A program made the position numbers and the translations under genes. A stretch of DNA of 54,231 nucleotides, taken from positions 1-54,231 of the forward strand of contig JAFZWG010000024.1 in assembly GCA_017617395.1 (NCBI GenBank). Direction: 5' to 3'. Below, in pieces: positions 34,335-43,176 of the stretch. The notes beneath the pieces were generated by a model, which was given only the letters and a program-made list of their open reading frames with translations, searched no databases and had not been told where the DNA came from. The stretch comes from Lachnospiraceae bacterium (GTDB lineage: Bacteria > Bacillota > Clostridia > Lachnospirales > Lachnospiraceae). How positions within the stretch are numbered: position 1 is the stretch's first letter; every line of letters starts with the position of its first letter.

Positions 34335-35411
34335 TTACATTCCGAAGTACGATTTGATTTCTGCGATCAGATTGTCATAGTCCGCAAAGCTCAGATCGCC
34401 AACATGAGCGACGCGGATACTTCTCTTACCCAGTTCTCCGCCTACAGGATTGACCATAATGTGACGTTCATCCTTGAGAAAAGCGAAGAATTCCATTGCA
34501 ATGGATTTTTCAAAACGAATTGGCGAGATGGCATTTGAGAGAGGGTAATCCGGAAGATAAATGGGAAGACCTTTAATGCTGCTTCGGAAGTACTCGCAAC
34601 GGTCTTTCACTTCCTTAAGCCGCGTTTCGACGCCTGCTTCATCAATTCTGTGCAGCATGTCGTTAAGCTCAAAACATACGCCTACGGCAGGAGTGAACGG
34701 AGTCTGACCGCGCTTCATGTTGATCAGATAGTCTTTAAACTCAAAATACAGGGACTGAACCGATGTGTTTTCCACCTTGTTAACCATGCGGGGGCTCAGC
34801 GTTACGATGGAGAGGCCGGGCGCCAGGCAGAGACCTTTCTGCGAGCTGACGATGGTAGCGTCGATATGATTCTCCTCCATCTTGTACGGGTCAGCGAGGA
34901 AGGAACTGATAGCGTCAACAACCAGAAGAAGATTGTTACGGTCACAGAAATCACGAATTATATTGATGTCATATAACTGTCCCGTATAAGTCTCATCGAT
35001 GTTTACCAGCAGACCAGTGAACGGTTTGCCGTCGAACTGTGAAAAATGGTCGGCCGTGAGAGTTTCGTCCGGGCCGAGGCGAAGAACTTCGCAGGGAATG
35101 TGATGGATATTGCAAATATTTACAAATCGCTCACCGAACGTTCCACCACAGATGATCAGAAGTTTATCGTTTTGATCAAAGCAGTTAATTACCGTTGCTT
35201 CCATCGCGCCGCTGCCGGAGGCGGTTAAGAAAACTGCTTTAGAATCTTCACTAGCAAACTGAAGCTTTTTGATCAGCCGCTCGTTGTCCAGCATGAGTTC
35301 CGAAAATTCCGGAGTCCGGAAATACGGAACCACCTTCGATCGAACGTCAAGTGTATGCCGATACATTTGCGTCGGACCGATCGTAAACAATTTGTAATCA
35401 TCAAGTCGCAT
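34335..35411 (-). CDS. aepZ: 2-aminoethylphosphonate transaminase-like class V aminotransferase
   Basis: A 358-residue fold-type I PLP enzyme. The N-terminal FTIGPTQMYRHT matches the (x)GPGP-type start of AEP and serine-pyruvate transaminases. ASGSGAMEATVIN binds the cofactor phosphate, VVDAISSF holds the PLP Asp and SSQKGL carries the Schiff-base Lys192. It would convert phosphonoacetaldehyde to 2-aminoethylphosphonate, completing the aepX-aepY pathway. GGAGGAG precedes the ATG. It is the first gene of the minus-strand operon, whose base composition looks lower in GC than the rest of the locus. Confidence 0.9.
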   Translation of the reverse strand: MRLDDYKLFTIGPTQMYRHTLDVRSKVVPYFRTPEFSELMLDNERLIKKLQFASEDSKAVFLTASGSGAMEATVINCFDQNDKLLIICGGTFGERFVNICNIHHIPCEVLRLGPDETLTADHFSQFDGKPFTGLLVNIDETYTGQLYDINIIRDFCDRNNLLLVVDAISSFLADPYKMEENHIDATIVSSQKGLCLAPGLSIVTLSPRMVNKVENTSVQSLYFEFKDYLINMKRGQTPFTPAVGVCFELNDMLHRIDEAGVETRLKEVKDRCEYFRSSIKGLPIYLPDYPLSNAISPIRFEKSIAMEFFAFLKDERHIMVNPVGGELGKRSIRVAHVGDLSFADYDNLIAEIKSYFGM

Positions 35412-35534
35412 AGAAATGTGCTCCTCCTAGATTCGAATAATGATACAGTGCGTTGAGTCGGAAAACGCTTCCCTTTTCAACCGCGGAATGCATAGGGAAC
35501 CTTCCGCAGCAACCGGGGGATTTTTCACATACAA

Positions 35535-35563
35535 ATTCTACATCATTACAGTTGTTTTAGCAA
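35535..35563 (-). promoter_or_regulatory. Promoter of the aepZ operon
   Basis: On the minus strand, -35 TTGCTA (35558-35563), 17-base spacer and -10 TAGAAT (35535-35540). Each hexamer is imperfect, so strength is probably moderate. Confidence 0.55.
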
Positions 35564-35682
35564 TACAAATTGTTGAAAGAGGAAAGGTAACGCCGCTCTG
35601 CCCGTGAGGCGGCAAAAGCCACTTCCGAACCTGCAAAAATGTAAAACAATTTGTCATAATAGCAAGGGCGGAAAGATTGCTC

Positions 35683-35712
35683 TTGAACGGGGGATTTAAT
35701 TTCCTGTATAAT
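35683..35712 (+). promoter_or_regulatory. Promoter of the giant repeat-protein gene
   Basis: -35 TTGAAC (35683-35688), 18-base spacer and -10 TATAAT (35707-35712), with TG directly before the -10 box. Confidence 0.75.
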
Positions 35713-35775
35713 TGTAATAAGAATGAATAGAGTGTCGTGCGAAAGTGATCAAAAGAGGAGATAAGGAGGAACGAT

Positions 35776-38700
35776 GTGTCTGCGGGACACATTGAAAGCG
35801 CTATGAAAAAACGAATGCTTGTTGTTTTATTGATTCTGCTTTTGATTGTTCCTGACTTGCCGATTGCAGCTGAGGCTGCCGGAAGTTCGGACGTTTTTGT
35901 CGTGTATTACCATTCGGATCTGAATGCCGCGGCATCCGGGACCACGACAGCAGTCACCTACGGAACGAGCACGAAGACCAAGACTGTCGAGGAGCTGGGC
36001 TTCACGTCCAAGGAAAAACGGTTCCTCGGATGGAGAATTTTCCGCGAGCTGGATCAGACCTGGAGAGTCAAAGATTCGAACAATATCGAAGGCTGGGCGA
36101 AGACACTGCCGAGCGGCTACTCCTATGTCACATACGGCAACGGATGTTCTGTGGCGGGTACCGTATATGGAGGTGAGAATGTTCACTTCTATGCGACCTG
36201 GGACAACGTGGTAAAGTTTACCGTTCGTTATCATGACAATGACAACGCTTCGGCGGCAAGCACGCAAAGCGAGATCTATTACGGGTACTCCACGCCGACG
36301 CTCACGTATCAGCAGCTCGGGTTCAGCGATACGGACAGAACGTTCAAGGGATGGAAGGTTTATCGCGAATCGGACAACTGCTGGGCTGTGAAGACATCGT
36401 CCGGCGACATGGTTTGGTCCTCGAACGTCAATGCAGACACGGAGTATTATCTGTACGGGAACGGAGAGACGGTGGCAAAAACGGCACCGGTCGGAACCGT
36501 CGTGCATTTCTACGGACAGTGGGTCGGGACAAAAGATTTTACCATAAAGTTCCATCCGAGCGATTCTGCGGCGGCAATCAGCACGACGCAGAATATCCGC
36601 CACGGCGTGAATACGAAGACGTACACAAGCAGTGAACTCGGGATTACAAACGGCACGCTTGCAATGCGCGGATGGAAGGTATACCGCGAGTACGACAAGA
36701 AGTGGCGTGTCCTGTATGCCAACGGAGAAGAAGGCTGGGCGACCTCGGTTCCCGAGGGCGGCAGTTATCAGTTGTACGGCGACGGCTGTACGGTTGCGGA
36801 GACCGCGCCGATCGGCACCGTGGTGCACTTTTATGCACAGTGGGCAGAGAACACATTTACCGTAAAATATCACCGGGATGAGAATTCTTCGGCACACTCG
36901 ACCGTGACGACGATCGACAAGGTGAACGGCACAAGAATCCTGTCGATCAGCGAGCTGGGATTCCAGAAGCAGGGCAGCGTGTTCCTCGGGTGGAAGGCGC
37001 AGAAGGAACGCAACGGACAGTGGCTGATCCGCTCCTCCTCGGGAAGAGTGTGGTCGAGCACTTATACGGACGAGAATATCGCATTGGTTTCCGACAAGGA
37101 GTGGCTGCGTGATACCGCAGGTGCGGGCGATACCGTTCATCTGTATGCGGTGTGGTCGGAAGGCGTGGTCGACGTGACGGCATCCGAGATCGGTGCGAAG
37201 CCGAACGACGGAAAAGACGATTATGCGGCAATCCAGAAGGCGCTGAATCTTGCGAACAGCTCCTCCGACCCGATCGTTGTATACCTGCCCGCAGGTGAGT
37301 ATCATATCAGCCGGGATCTCGGAATCTATTCCGACACGACGCTGTGGCTTGATGAAAATGCAGTGATCATTCGTACGGATGACAGTTGCCCGATGCTTCG
37401 AAACGGTACGGTGCAGGCCGGCGAGGTTGAACGGGGCGGCTACGAGAGACTTCGGAATGTCGTCATCCGCGGCGGAAAATGGGACGGCAATGTGACGAAC
37501 AAGGACAGCAGCGGATACGGTCTGTATACCAAGAGTCTGTTCTTCTTCTACCACGGAGAGAATATCACCGTCACATCGACAGAGCTGACAGAGTGCTGCG
37601 GCTATCACTTTATCGAGCTGGCAGGCGTGAAGGATGTAACGATCAGCGACGTGTATTTTCACGATTTTGTGAAGGCGTCGGACTCGGACGGTGAGATCGG
37701 CGGCGCGGCGTATATGTCGGAAACGATCCAGCTGGATTTTCCGGGGGTCGGAAATGCCGACGAGGCGGTTCCGCTCGACGGAACGCCGTGTAAGAATGTG
37801 ACGGTGACGGGTTGTACCTTCCGAAATGTCCTTTCCGGCGTCGGAAATCATCACATTGCTCCGGAACCCTGTGAGAATGTTGTGATTTCCGGAAATACAT
37901 TTTCCGGACTGGACGGATACTGCGTGGTCCTCGCCGGGATGAGCAACGGTTCGATCAACAACAACACGGCGACCGATGTCCATGCATTCCTGATGTCGGA
38001 ATCCAGCGGATCCTTCGAAGTATACGGAAACAATATCCGGCACGGAAGCCGCAACGTCGCGGTGACGATCGACCTGATCGACGCGACGGAGTCGGATCTG
38101 GAGATTCGCGACAATGTCTTTGTCGGCAGTGACCGGATGATCCTTGACAACCGGTACGGCAGTGTTGTGTTTGACAACAACACGGTCAGCTATCCGGTCG
38201 GAGCTCACATCGAAGAGAACGCATTGTATATATACAGTTCCGATGCTTCCGTCCGGGGAAATACAATCTCCAATGCCGGATGGGCGGCAATTCGGGTCGC
38301 ATCGAACAGCGATGCCGTCGTGACGGACAATGTGATCAGTGAAACCGGTACGGCGGGCATCTATATCACGGACAGTCTGGTTGAAGAATTGTCGGGCAAC
38401 AGGATTGACTGTGCCGGCAACAACGGAATGCGGATCGAGAATTCGACTGTATCCGCAACGAACAATGTGATCACCAACAGCGGAACCAACGGCATTTACA
38501 TCAAGAATGTGAGCGACAGCTCGGTGTCCGGCAATGAGATCGTAAATGCGGGAACCAACGGCATTTATATTCTCTACGGGGAGCTGGAGGTCCGCCAGAA
38601 CACGATCATTGCAAGCAAACAGTACGGCATTGTTGCATACGGAAACGAGCAGCAGCTCACCGGTGCGGTGACCGGCAATACACTCACGAACTGCGAGATC

Positions 38701-41316
38701 AAGGTGCCGTCCCACATTCAGCAGACCGGAAACACGATCCGGACGGAGGCGGTCTCCTTCACAATCAAGTATCATGAGACGGACACCGCGGCAGCATCGG
38801 CGACGACCAGCGAAGTGATCTACGGTTATACGCAAAAGTCACTCACGGCGGCCGAGCTCGGATTCATCCAGACCGGCAAGAAGTTCCGGGGCTGGAAGGT
38901 ATATCGGGAATACGACGGAAAATGGTATGTGAAGGACGCAAACGGGAAAGTATCCTGGGCGACGTCGGTGCCTTCCGGCGGAAGTTACGCTTTGTACGTG
39001 GACGGTGAGACGGTTGCAAGAACCGGCGCTGTCGGAACCACGGTTCACTTCTACGCGCAGTGGGATACGACGAGTGCTTTCACGATCAAGTACTACCAGA
39101 GCGAAGATTCCGCGGCGTCCGACAAGACCAGCTCGGTGACCTACGGTGTCAGTCAGGCGTCCCTTACGGTCGAGGAGCTCGGCTTCGGACCTTCGCAGAT
39201 GAAATTTGTCGGATGGAGGGTATTCCGCGATTACGACAATAAGTGGTACGTAAAGGATGCAAACGGCAGCGCATACTGGGCGACGTCGGTTCCTTCGGGC
39301 GGCAGTTATGCCCTGTACCGGAACGGCGAGTCCGTCGGCAAAACGACGGTGGCCGGAACAACCGCGCACTTCTATGCGCAGTGGGAGGAAATCAACACCT
39401 TCACCGTAAAATACCACCAGACAGAGATGAGCGTCGCGTCTGCGATGACCAGTGAAGTGACGTATGGCGTGAGCAAGAAGACGTACACGATCGAGCAGCT
39501 CGGATTCTCGCAGACCGGCATGAAATTCCTCGGCTGGAAGGTTCATCGCGAGTACGATAACAAGTGGTACGTGAAGGATGCAAGCGGCAGCAAGTACTGG
39601 GCGACCGAAGTGCCTTCGGGCGGCAGTTACGCGCTGTACGTCAACGGAGAGTCGGTCGGCAAGACAGCCGTGGCCGGCACCATCGTGCATTTCTACGGAC
39701 AATGGGAGGCAACCTCGGAATTTACCGTGAAGTATTACAAGTCGGATAATGCCGAGGCTTCCCCGAAGACCAGCACCGTAACGTACGGTGTGAGCCAGAA
39801 GACGCTCACGATCTCGGAACTCGGTTTCGCACAGAGCGGCAAGCGGTTTGTCGGCTGGAAGGTATACCGCGATTATGACAACAAGTGGTATGTGAAGGAC
39901 GCGAGCGGCAGCAAATACTGGGCAACCTCGGTGCCTTCTGGCGGAAGCTATGCGCTGTATGTCAACGGCGAGTCTGTCGGCAAGACGACGGTGGCCGGAA
40001 CAACGGCTCACTTCTATGCACAGTGGGAAGAAACCGATACATTTGTCGTAAAATACCACAAGACGGATACAAGCGATGCCTCGGATAAGATCAGCACGGT
40101 AACCTACGGCGTGAGCCAGAAAACGCTCACTGTGGCAGAACTCGGATTCACGCAGAACGGCAAGCGATTTGTCGGCTGGAAGGTGTACCGCGACTATGAC
40201 AACAAGTGGTATGTGAAGGACGCAAGCGGCAGCAAGTACTGGGCGACCTCGGTGCCTTCGGGCGGCAGTTACGCACTGTACGTCAACGGTGAGTCCGTCG
40301 GAAAGACAACGGTGGCCGGAACAACCGTACACTTCTATGCGCAGTGGGAAAATGCAACCACCTTCACCGTGAAGTATTACGAGACCGACAACAGCAGTGC
40401 TTCGGCGAAAACCAGTACCGTGACGTACGGTGTGAGCCAGAAGACACTCACAATCTCGGAACTCGGCTTCGTGCGGAGCGGCAAGAAATTTGTCGGCTGG
40501 AAGGTATATCGCGATTATGACAACAAGTGGTATGTGAAGGACGCAAGCGGCAGCAAGTACTGGGCGACCTCGGTGCCTTCGGGCGGAAGCTATGCACTGT
40601 ACGTCAACGGCGAGTCCGTCGGAAAGACGACTGTGGCCGGGACGACGGCGTACTTCTACGCACAGTGGGAAGACACGAATGCCTTCACCGTGAAATACCA
40701 TGAGACAGACAACAGCAGCGCCTCGGCGAAAACCAGTACCGTGACATACGGCGTGAGTCAGAAGACGCTCAAAACCTCGGAGCTCGGCTTCGCGCAGAGC
40801 GGCAAGAGATTTGTCGGGTGGAAGGTGTACCGCGATTACGACAACAAGTGGTACGTGAAAGACAAGGCCGGAAATTCGTACTGGGCAACCTCGGTGCCTT
40901 CGGGCGGAGGATATTCCCTGTACGTTGACGGCGAGTCGGTCGGAAAGACGACCGTGGCCGGCACTACGGTTCACTTCTACGCACAATGGGAAAATGCGAA
41001 CACCTTTACGATAAAATACTATCAGACGAACAATGCATCGGCATCGCCGAAGACCAGTGTCGTGACATACGGTGTGAGCCAGAAGACGCTCACGATTTCG
41101 GAACTCGGCTTCGCGCAGAGCGGCAAACAGTTTGTCGGATGGAGAGTGTACCGCGATTATGACAACAAGTGGTACGTGAAGGATAAAAACGGAAACAAGT
41201 ACTGGGCGACATCGGTGCCGGCAGGCGGAAGTTATGCATTGTACGTCAACGGGGAATCGGTCGGCAAGACGACGGTCAACGGGACGACGGCGTACTTCTA
41301 TGCACAGTGGGAATAG
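35776..41316 (+). CDS. Secreted giant repeat protein with central pectate-lyase-like beta-helix
   Basis: 1,846 residues. A signal peptide (to about residue 36) is followed by four ~105-residue repeats (to about 467), a right-handed beta-helix domain of pectate lyase superfamily type (about 468-990, starting ASEIGAKPNDGKDDYAAIQK) and eight closely related 107-residue repeats to the end. Each repeat has YHxxDxxxAS, VTYG, LGFxxxGKxFxGWKVYR, WYVKD, WATSVPSGGSYALY and HFYAQWE, resembling the InlB B/Listeria-Bacteroides repeat. No catalytic residues were identified in the helix and there is no C-terminal anchor. The GTG at 35776 has GGAGG upstream; ATG at 35803 is an alternative. It is likely an adhesin or glycan-binding exoprotein. 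Confidence 0.88.
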   Translation: MSAGHIESAMKKRMLVVLLILLLIVPDLPIAAEAAGSSDVFVVYYHSDLNAAASGTTTAVTYGTSTKTKTVEELGFTSKEKRFLGWRIFRELDQTWRVKDSNNIEGWAKTLPSGYSYVTYGNGCSVAGTVYGGENVHFYATWDNVVKFTVRYHDNDNASAASTQSEIYYGYSTPTLTYQQLGFSDTDRTFKGWKVYRESDNCWAVKTSSGDMVWSSNVNADTEYYLYGNGETVAKTAPVGTVVHFYGQWVGTKDFTIKFHPSDSAAAISTTQNIRHGVNTKTYTSSELGITNGTLAMRGWKVYREYDKKWRVLYANGEEGWATSVPEGGSYQLYGDGCTVAETAPIGTVVHFYAQWAENTFTVKYHRDENSSAHSTVTTIDKVNGTRILSISELGFQKQGSVFLGWKAQKERNGQWLIRSSSGRVWSSTYTDENIALVSDKEWLRDTAGAGDTVHLYAVWSEGVVDVTASEIGAKPNDGKDDYAAIQKALNLANSSSDPIVVYLPAGEYHISRDLGIYSDTTLWLDENAVIIRTDDSCPMLRNGTVQAGEVERGGYERLRNVVIRGGKWDGNVTNKDSSGYGLYTKSLFFFYHGENITVTSTELTECCGYHFIELAGVKDVTISDVYFHDFVKASDSDGEIGGAAYMSETIQLDFPGVGNADEAVPLDGTPCKNVTVTGCTFRNVLSGVGNHHIAPEPCENVVISGNTFSGLDGYCVVLAGMSNGSINNNTATDVHAFLMSESSGSFEVYGNNIRHGSRNVAVTIDLIDATESDLEIRDNVFVGSDRMILDNRYGSVVFDNNTVSYPVGAHIEENALYIYSSDASVRGNTISNAGWAAIRVASNSDAVVTDNVISETGTAGIYITDSLVEELSGNRIDCAGNNGMRIENSTVSATNNVITNSGTNGIYIKNVSDSSVSGNEIVNAGTNGIYILYGELEVRQNTIIASKQYGIVAYGNEQQLTGAVTGNTLTNCEIKVPSHIQQTGNTIRTEAVSFTIKYHETDTAAASATTSEVIYGYTQKSLTAAELGFIQTGKKFRGWKVYREYDGKWYVKDANGKVSWATSVPSGGSYALYVDGETVARTGAVGTTVHFYAQWDTTSAFTIKYYQSEDSAASDKTSSVTYGVSQASLTVEELGFGPSQMKFVGWRVFRDYDNKWYVKDANGSAYWATSVPSGGSYALYRNGESVGKTTVAGTTAHFYAQWEEINTFTVKYHQTEMSVASAMTSEVTYGVSKKTYTIEQLGFSQTGMKFLGWKVHREYDNKWYVKDASGSKYWATEVPSGGSYALYVNGESVGKTAVAGTIVHFYGQWEATSEFTVKYYKSDNAEASPKTSTVTYGVSQKTLTISELGFAQSGKRFVGWKVYRDYDNKWYVKDASGSKYWATSVPSGGSYALYVNGESVGKTTVAGTTAHFYAQWEETDTFVVKYHKTDTSDASDKISTVTYGVSQKTLTVAELGFTQNGKRFVGWKVYRDYDNKWYVKDASGSKYWATSVPSGGSYALYVNGESVGKTTVAGTTVHFYAQWENATTFTVKYYETDNSSASAKTSTVTYGVSQKTLTISELGFVRSGKKFVGWKVYRDYDNKWYVKDASGSKYWATSVPSGGSYALYVNGESVGKTTVAGTTAYFYAQWEDTNAFTVKYHETDNSSASAKTSTVTYGVSQKTLKTSELGFAQSGKRFVGWKVYRDYDNKWYVKDKAGNSYWATSVPSGGGYSLYVDGESVGKTTVAGTTVHFYAQWENANTFTIKYYQTNNASASPKTSVVTYGVSQKTLTISELGFAQSGKQFVGWRVYRDYDNKWYVKDKNGNKYWATSVPAGGSYALYVNGESVGKTTVNGTTAYFYAQWE
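38758..41316 (+). repeat. Eight tandem ~321-base coding repeats
   Basis: Eight in-frame copies of the 107-codon unit. The last five are nearly identical at protein level (shared FVGWKVYRDYDNKWYVKD), while the first three diverge more, suggesting recent expansion or gene conversion at the 3' side. Confidence 0.88.
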
Positions 41317-41355
41317 TGCCGAAGGCAAGTGTTGAAACAGCAATCGCAAACGATG

Positions 41356-41388
41356 AGACGGAGCGTTTTTTCGGACGCTCCGTCTTCT
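41356..41388 (+). terminator. Terminator after the repeat-protein gene
   Basis: Ten-base-pair stem AGACGGAGCG / CGCTCCGTCT with a T-rich loop, followed by TCTG. The trailing U-tract is weak. Confidence 0.65.
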
Positions 41389-41435
41389 GTTGGGACAGCG
41401 GGAGCAGGGAAGGGGAGCGGAAAAGCCCGAAAACA

Positions 41436-41464
41436 TTGACAACTTCGCCCCGATATCGTATACT
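41436..41464 (+). promoter_or_regulatory. Promoter of the Wzz-like gene pair
   Basis: -35 TTGACA (41436-41441), 17-base spacer and -10 TATACT (41459-41464), about 87 bases before the GTG start. Confidence 0.82.
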
Positions 41465-41550
41465 GCACAGAGGCGATTGTGTGAAAGGGCGCATTCCGAT
41501 GATATGCTGCCCGGCGCCGTAAAGAAGACTTGTGAAAGGAAACATTTACC

Positions 41551-43176
41551 GTGTCTGATAAAACACAGCAGGGAGTGAGCAATGCTCCCCTGTCGATAGA
41601 AAAAGACTCGCAGATTAATGTCGTTGTCAACCGGTCCGGTGATCTGGACGGCAGCGTTGATCTGATGCGAGTGTTCCACACTATGAAAGTAAAGGGGCGC
41701 GTCTATGCGTGGGTTGTGATCCTGTGCATGGTTGTCGGTGTTTGCGCACCTCTTTTGATGTATCAACTCCGAAACGACAATACACGCGTTGCGTCGGTTG
41801 TCACGTTTGATTATGATGTTCTGGATACGACCAACCCGTTGATCACGCCGACGCCGAAGCCTGTAAAGGATCTGACGGCCCCGGACGGAACGGAGTTGGA
41901 TGTGTCGCAGATCACATCCTCGTATGTACTGCAGGATGCGCTTCGGGGCGTGACACTCTCCGAGGATATTTCGATTGCTGCTTTGCGCAAGAACATCTCC
42001 ATTGAGCGTATGCTCACGGAGGACAGCCGCAGACAGCAGGAGATCGCCAAGCAGATGCTTGCGGATAAGAACAGCGCCGCATACGCACAGCTGCAGAGTA
42101 TTAAGCTTACGTATGTGAATCAGATCATTGTATCGCTTTCGAACGGATTCAGCGAGGAAGATGACAGAGAGAACAACAAAAAGATTTATCTTCCCGACGA
42201 TGAACTTCGCCTTTTGCTGGACCGTATCCTGATCTCCTATAACAACTATCTCGCCATGACCTATGCGGACCTCATGCTTCCCGGTGACGAAATCTCCGTG
42301 ATTGATGTGGACCACCTGGACATCATGGAGAGTGTGGACCTCTTAAGACAGGCCCTCACCAACCTCTACGATTATTGCGACAGCAAGTCGGATGAGATTA
42401 AGGCGTATCGGTCGTATCGCGACGGACGGTCGCTGACGGACCTGATGGAGACGCTGCAGACGGCGCGGGACGTAAATGTGGAGTATCTCTATTCCGATAT
42501 TACCGCGAGCAGCGTGGCGAAGGATCGCGAGGCGATGATCGCGAAGTACCGCTTCCAGATGCGCGAGGTGCAGACGAAGCTCGATGTGGTGAACGAGCAG
42601 ATCGCGCAGACGGCGGAGACCCTCAAGAATTACAAGCACGACCAGATTTATGTTGAGCAGCAGGACGGCGAGGGGTCGAAGACCACGAAGATTACGACGG
42701 AATACTATAACAAGCTGATTCTGGAGCAGGCTGCCAATTATGAGAATGCCACGGCTCTGGAGATCACGATCGATGATCTGAAGGCAAAGATTGAGAGCCT
42801 GCAGTCGGAAACGGCAGCGGTGGACACCGAGAAGGCAAAGGTGGAGCTCGCAGCCGCAATCCGGATCTGCCACGAGGTTTATATACAGATCTGCGACCAG
42901 ATGGAAGAGATCTACAACAGCTCCTTCTATACGACCTATGCGAACCGCTCGGCGGCGCAGGGCAAGGCCCCGAGTTTCCTCGCAGCGAACATGAAGAAAA
43001 TGATTATCTTTGCGGTGCTCGGCGCGTTTCTGGCGTGCGGACTGTGGTTCGTGAGCGCATTTGCCGCAGAGATGAAGCGCGGCGGCAAGGCTGACGCAAA
43101 CGGCAAGACCGGCGACGGAGGCGACGCTTCGGACACAAGTGTGTCGGATGAGTCGGGAAAGGAGGCGGAAGTATGA
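41551..43176 (+). CDS. Wzz-like bitopic membrane protein, copy 1
   Basis: 541 residues from a GTG start. One membrane helix near residues 54-71 (WVVILCMVVGVCAPLLM) and a second near 481-503 enclose a large extracytoplasmic domain rich in helix and predicted coiled coil (MREVQTKLDVVNEQIAQTAE; IDDLKAKIESLQSE). This two-helix layout is that of chain-length determinant/polysaccharide co-polymerase (Wzz/Wzc N-terminal) proteins. The C-terminal tail is Gly/Asp/Lys-rich and no kinase domain is attached. The stop overlaps the next start by four bases. Homology to Wzz is inferred from topology. Confidence 0.68.
   Translation: MSDKTQQGVSNAPLSIEKDSQINVVVNRSGDLDGSVDLMRVFHTMKVKGRVYAWVVILCMVVGVCAPLLMYQLRNDNTRVASVVTFDYDVLDTTNPLITPTPKPVKDLTAPDGTELDVSQITSSYVLQDALRGVTLSEDISIAALRKNISIERMLTEDSRRQQEIAKQMLADKNSAAYAQLQSIKLTYVNQIIVSLSNGFSEEDDRENNKKIYLPDDELRLLLDRILISYNNYLAMTYADLMLPGDEISVIDVDHLDIMESVDLLRQALTNLYDYCDSKSDEIKAYRSYRDGRSLTDLMETLQTARDVNVEYLYSDITASSVAKDREAMIAKYRFQMREVQTKLDVVNEQIAQTAETLKNYKHDQIYVEQQDGEGSKTTKITTEYYNKLILEQAANYENATALEITIDDLKAKIESLQSETAAVDTEKAKVELAAAIRICHEVYIQICDQMEEIYNSSFYTTYANRSAAQGKAPSFLAANMKKMIIFAVLGAFLACGLWFVSAFAAEMKRGGKADANGKTGDGGDASDTSVSDESGKEAEV

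Larger units (their letters stand above)
35412..35775. other. Divergent intergenic region
   Basis: No coding sequence seen. It holds the minus-strand aepZ promoter, the plus-strand promoter of the repeat protein, a GCGGAA/TTCCGC dyad (35483-35506) in the aepZ leader, a GCCGC/GCGGC dyad near 35592-35612, and a 10-base inverted pair ACAAATTGTT (35565-35574) / AACAATTTGT (35645-35654) placed between the two promoters. Confidence 0.6.

Noticed and set aside
35827-38835. Open frame of about 1,000 codons antisense to the giant repeat protein
   Set aside because: It mirrors the codon bias of the plus-strand gene, lacks a good ribosome site and known domains, and the plus-strand product has a signal peptide and clear repeats.
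38758-41316. Regular ~321-base repeats considered as a CRISPR-like or satellite array
   Set aside because: The repeats are in-frame protein domains with no short direct repeats or unique spacers.
38839-42315. Open frame of about 1,150 codons antisense to the C-terminal repeats
   Set aside because: Its apparent repeats are only the reverse image of the coding repeats, and it crosses into the antisense of the next gene past the terminator and promoter.
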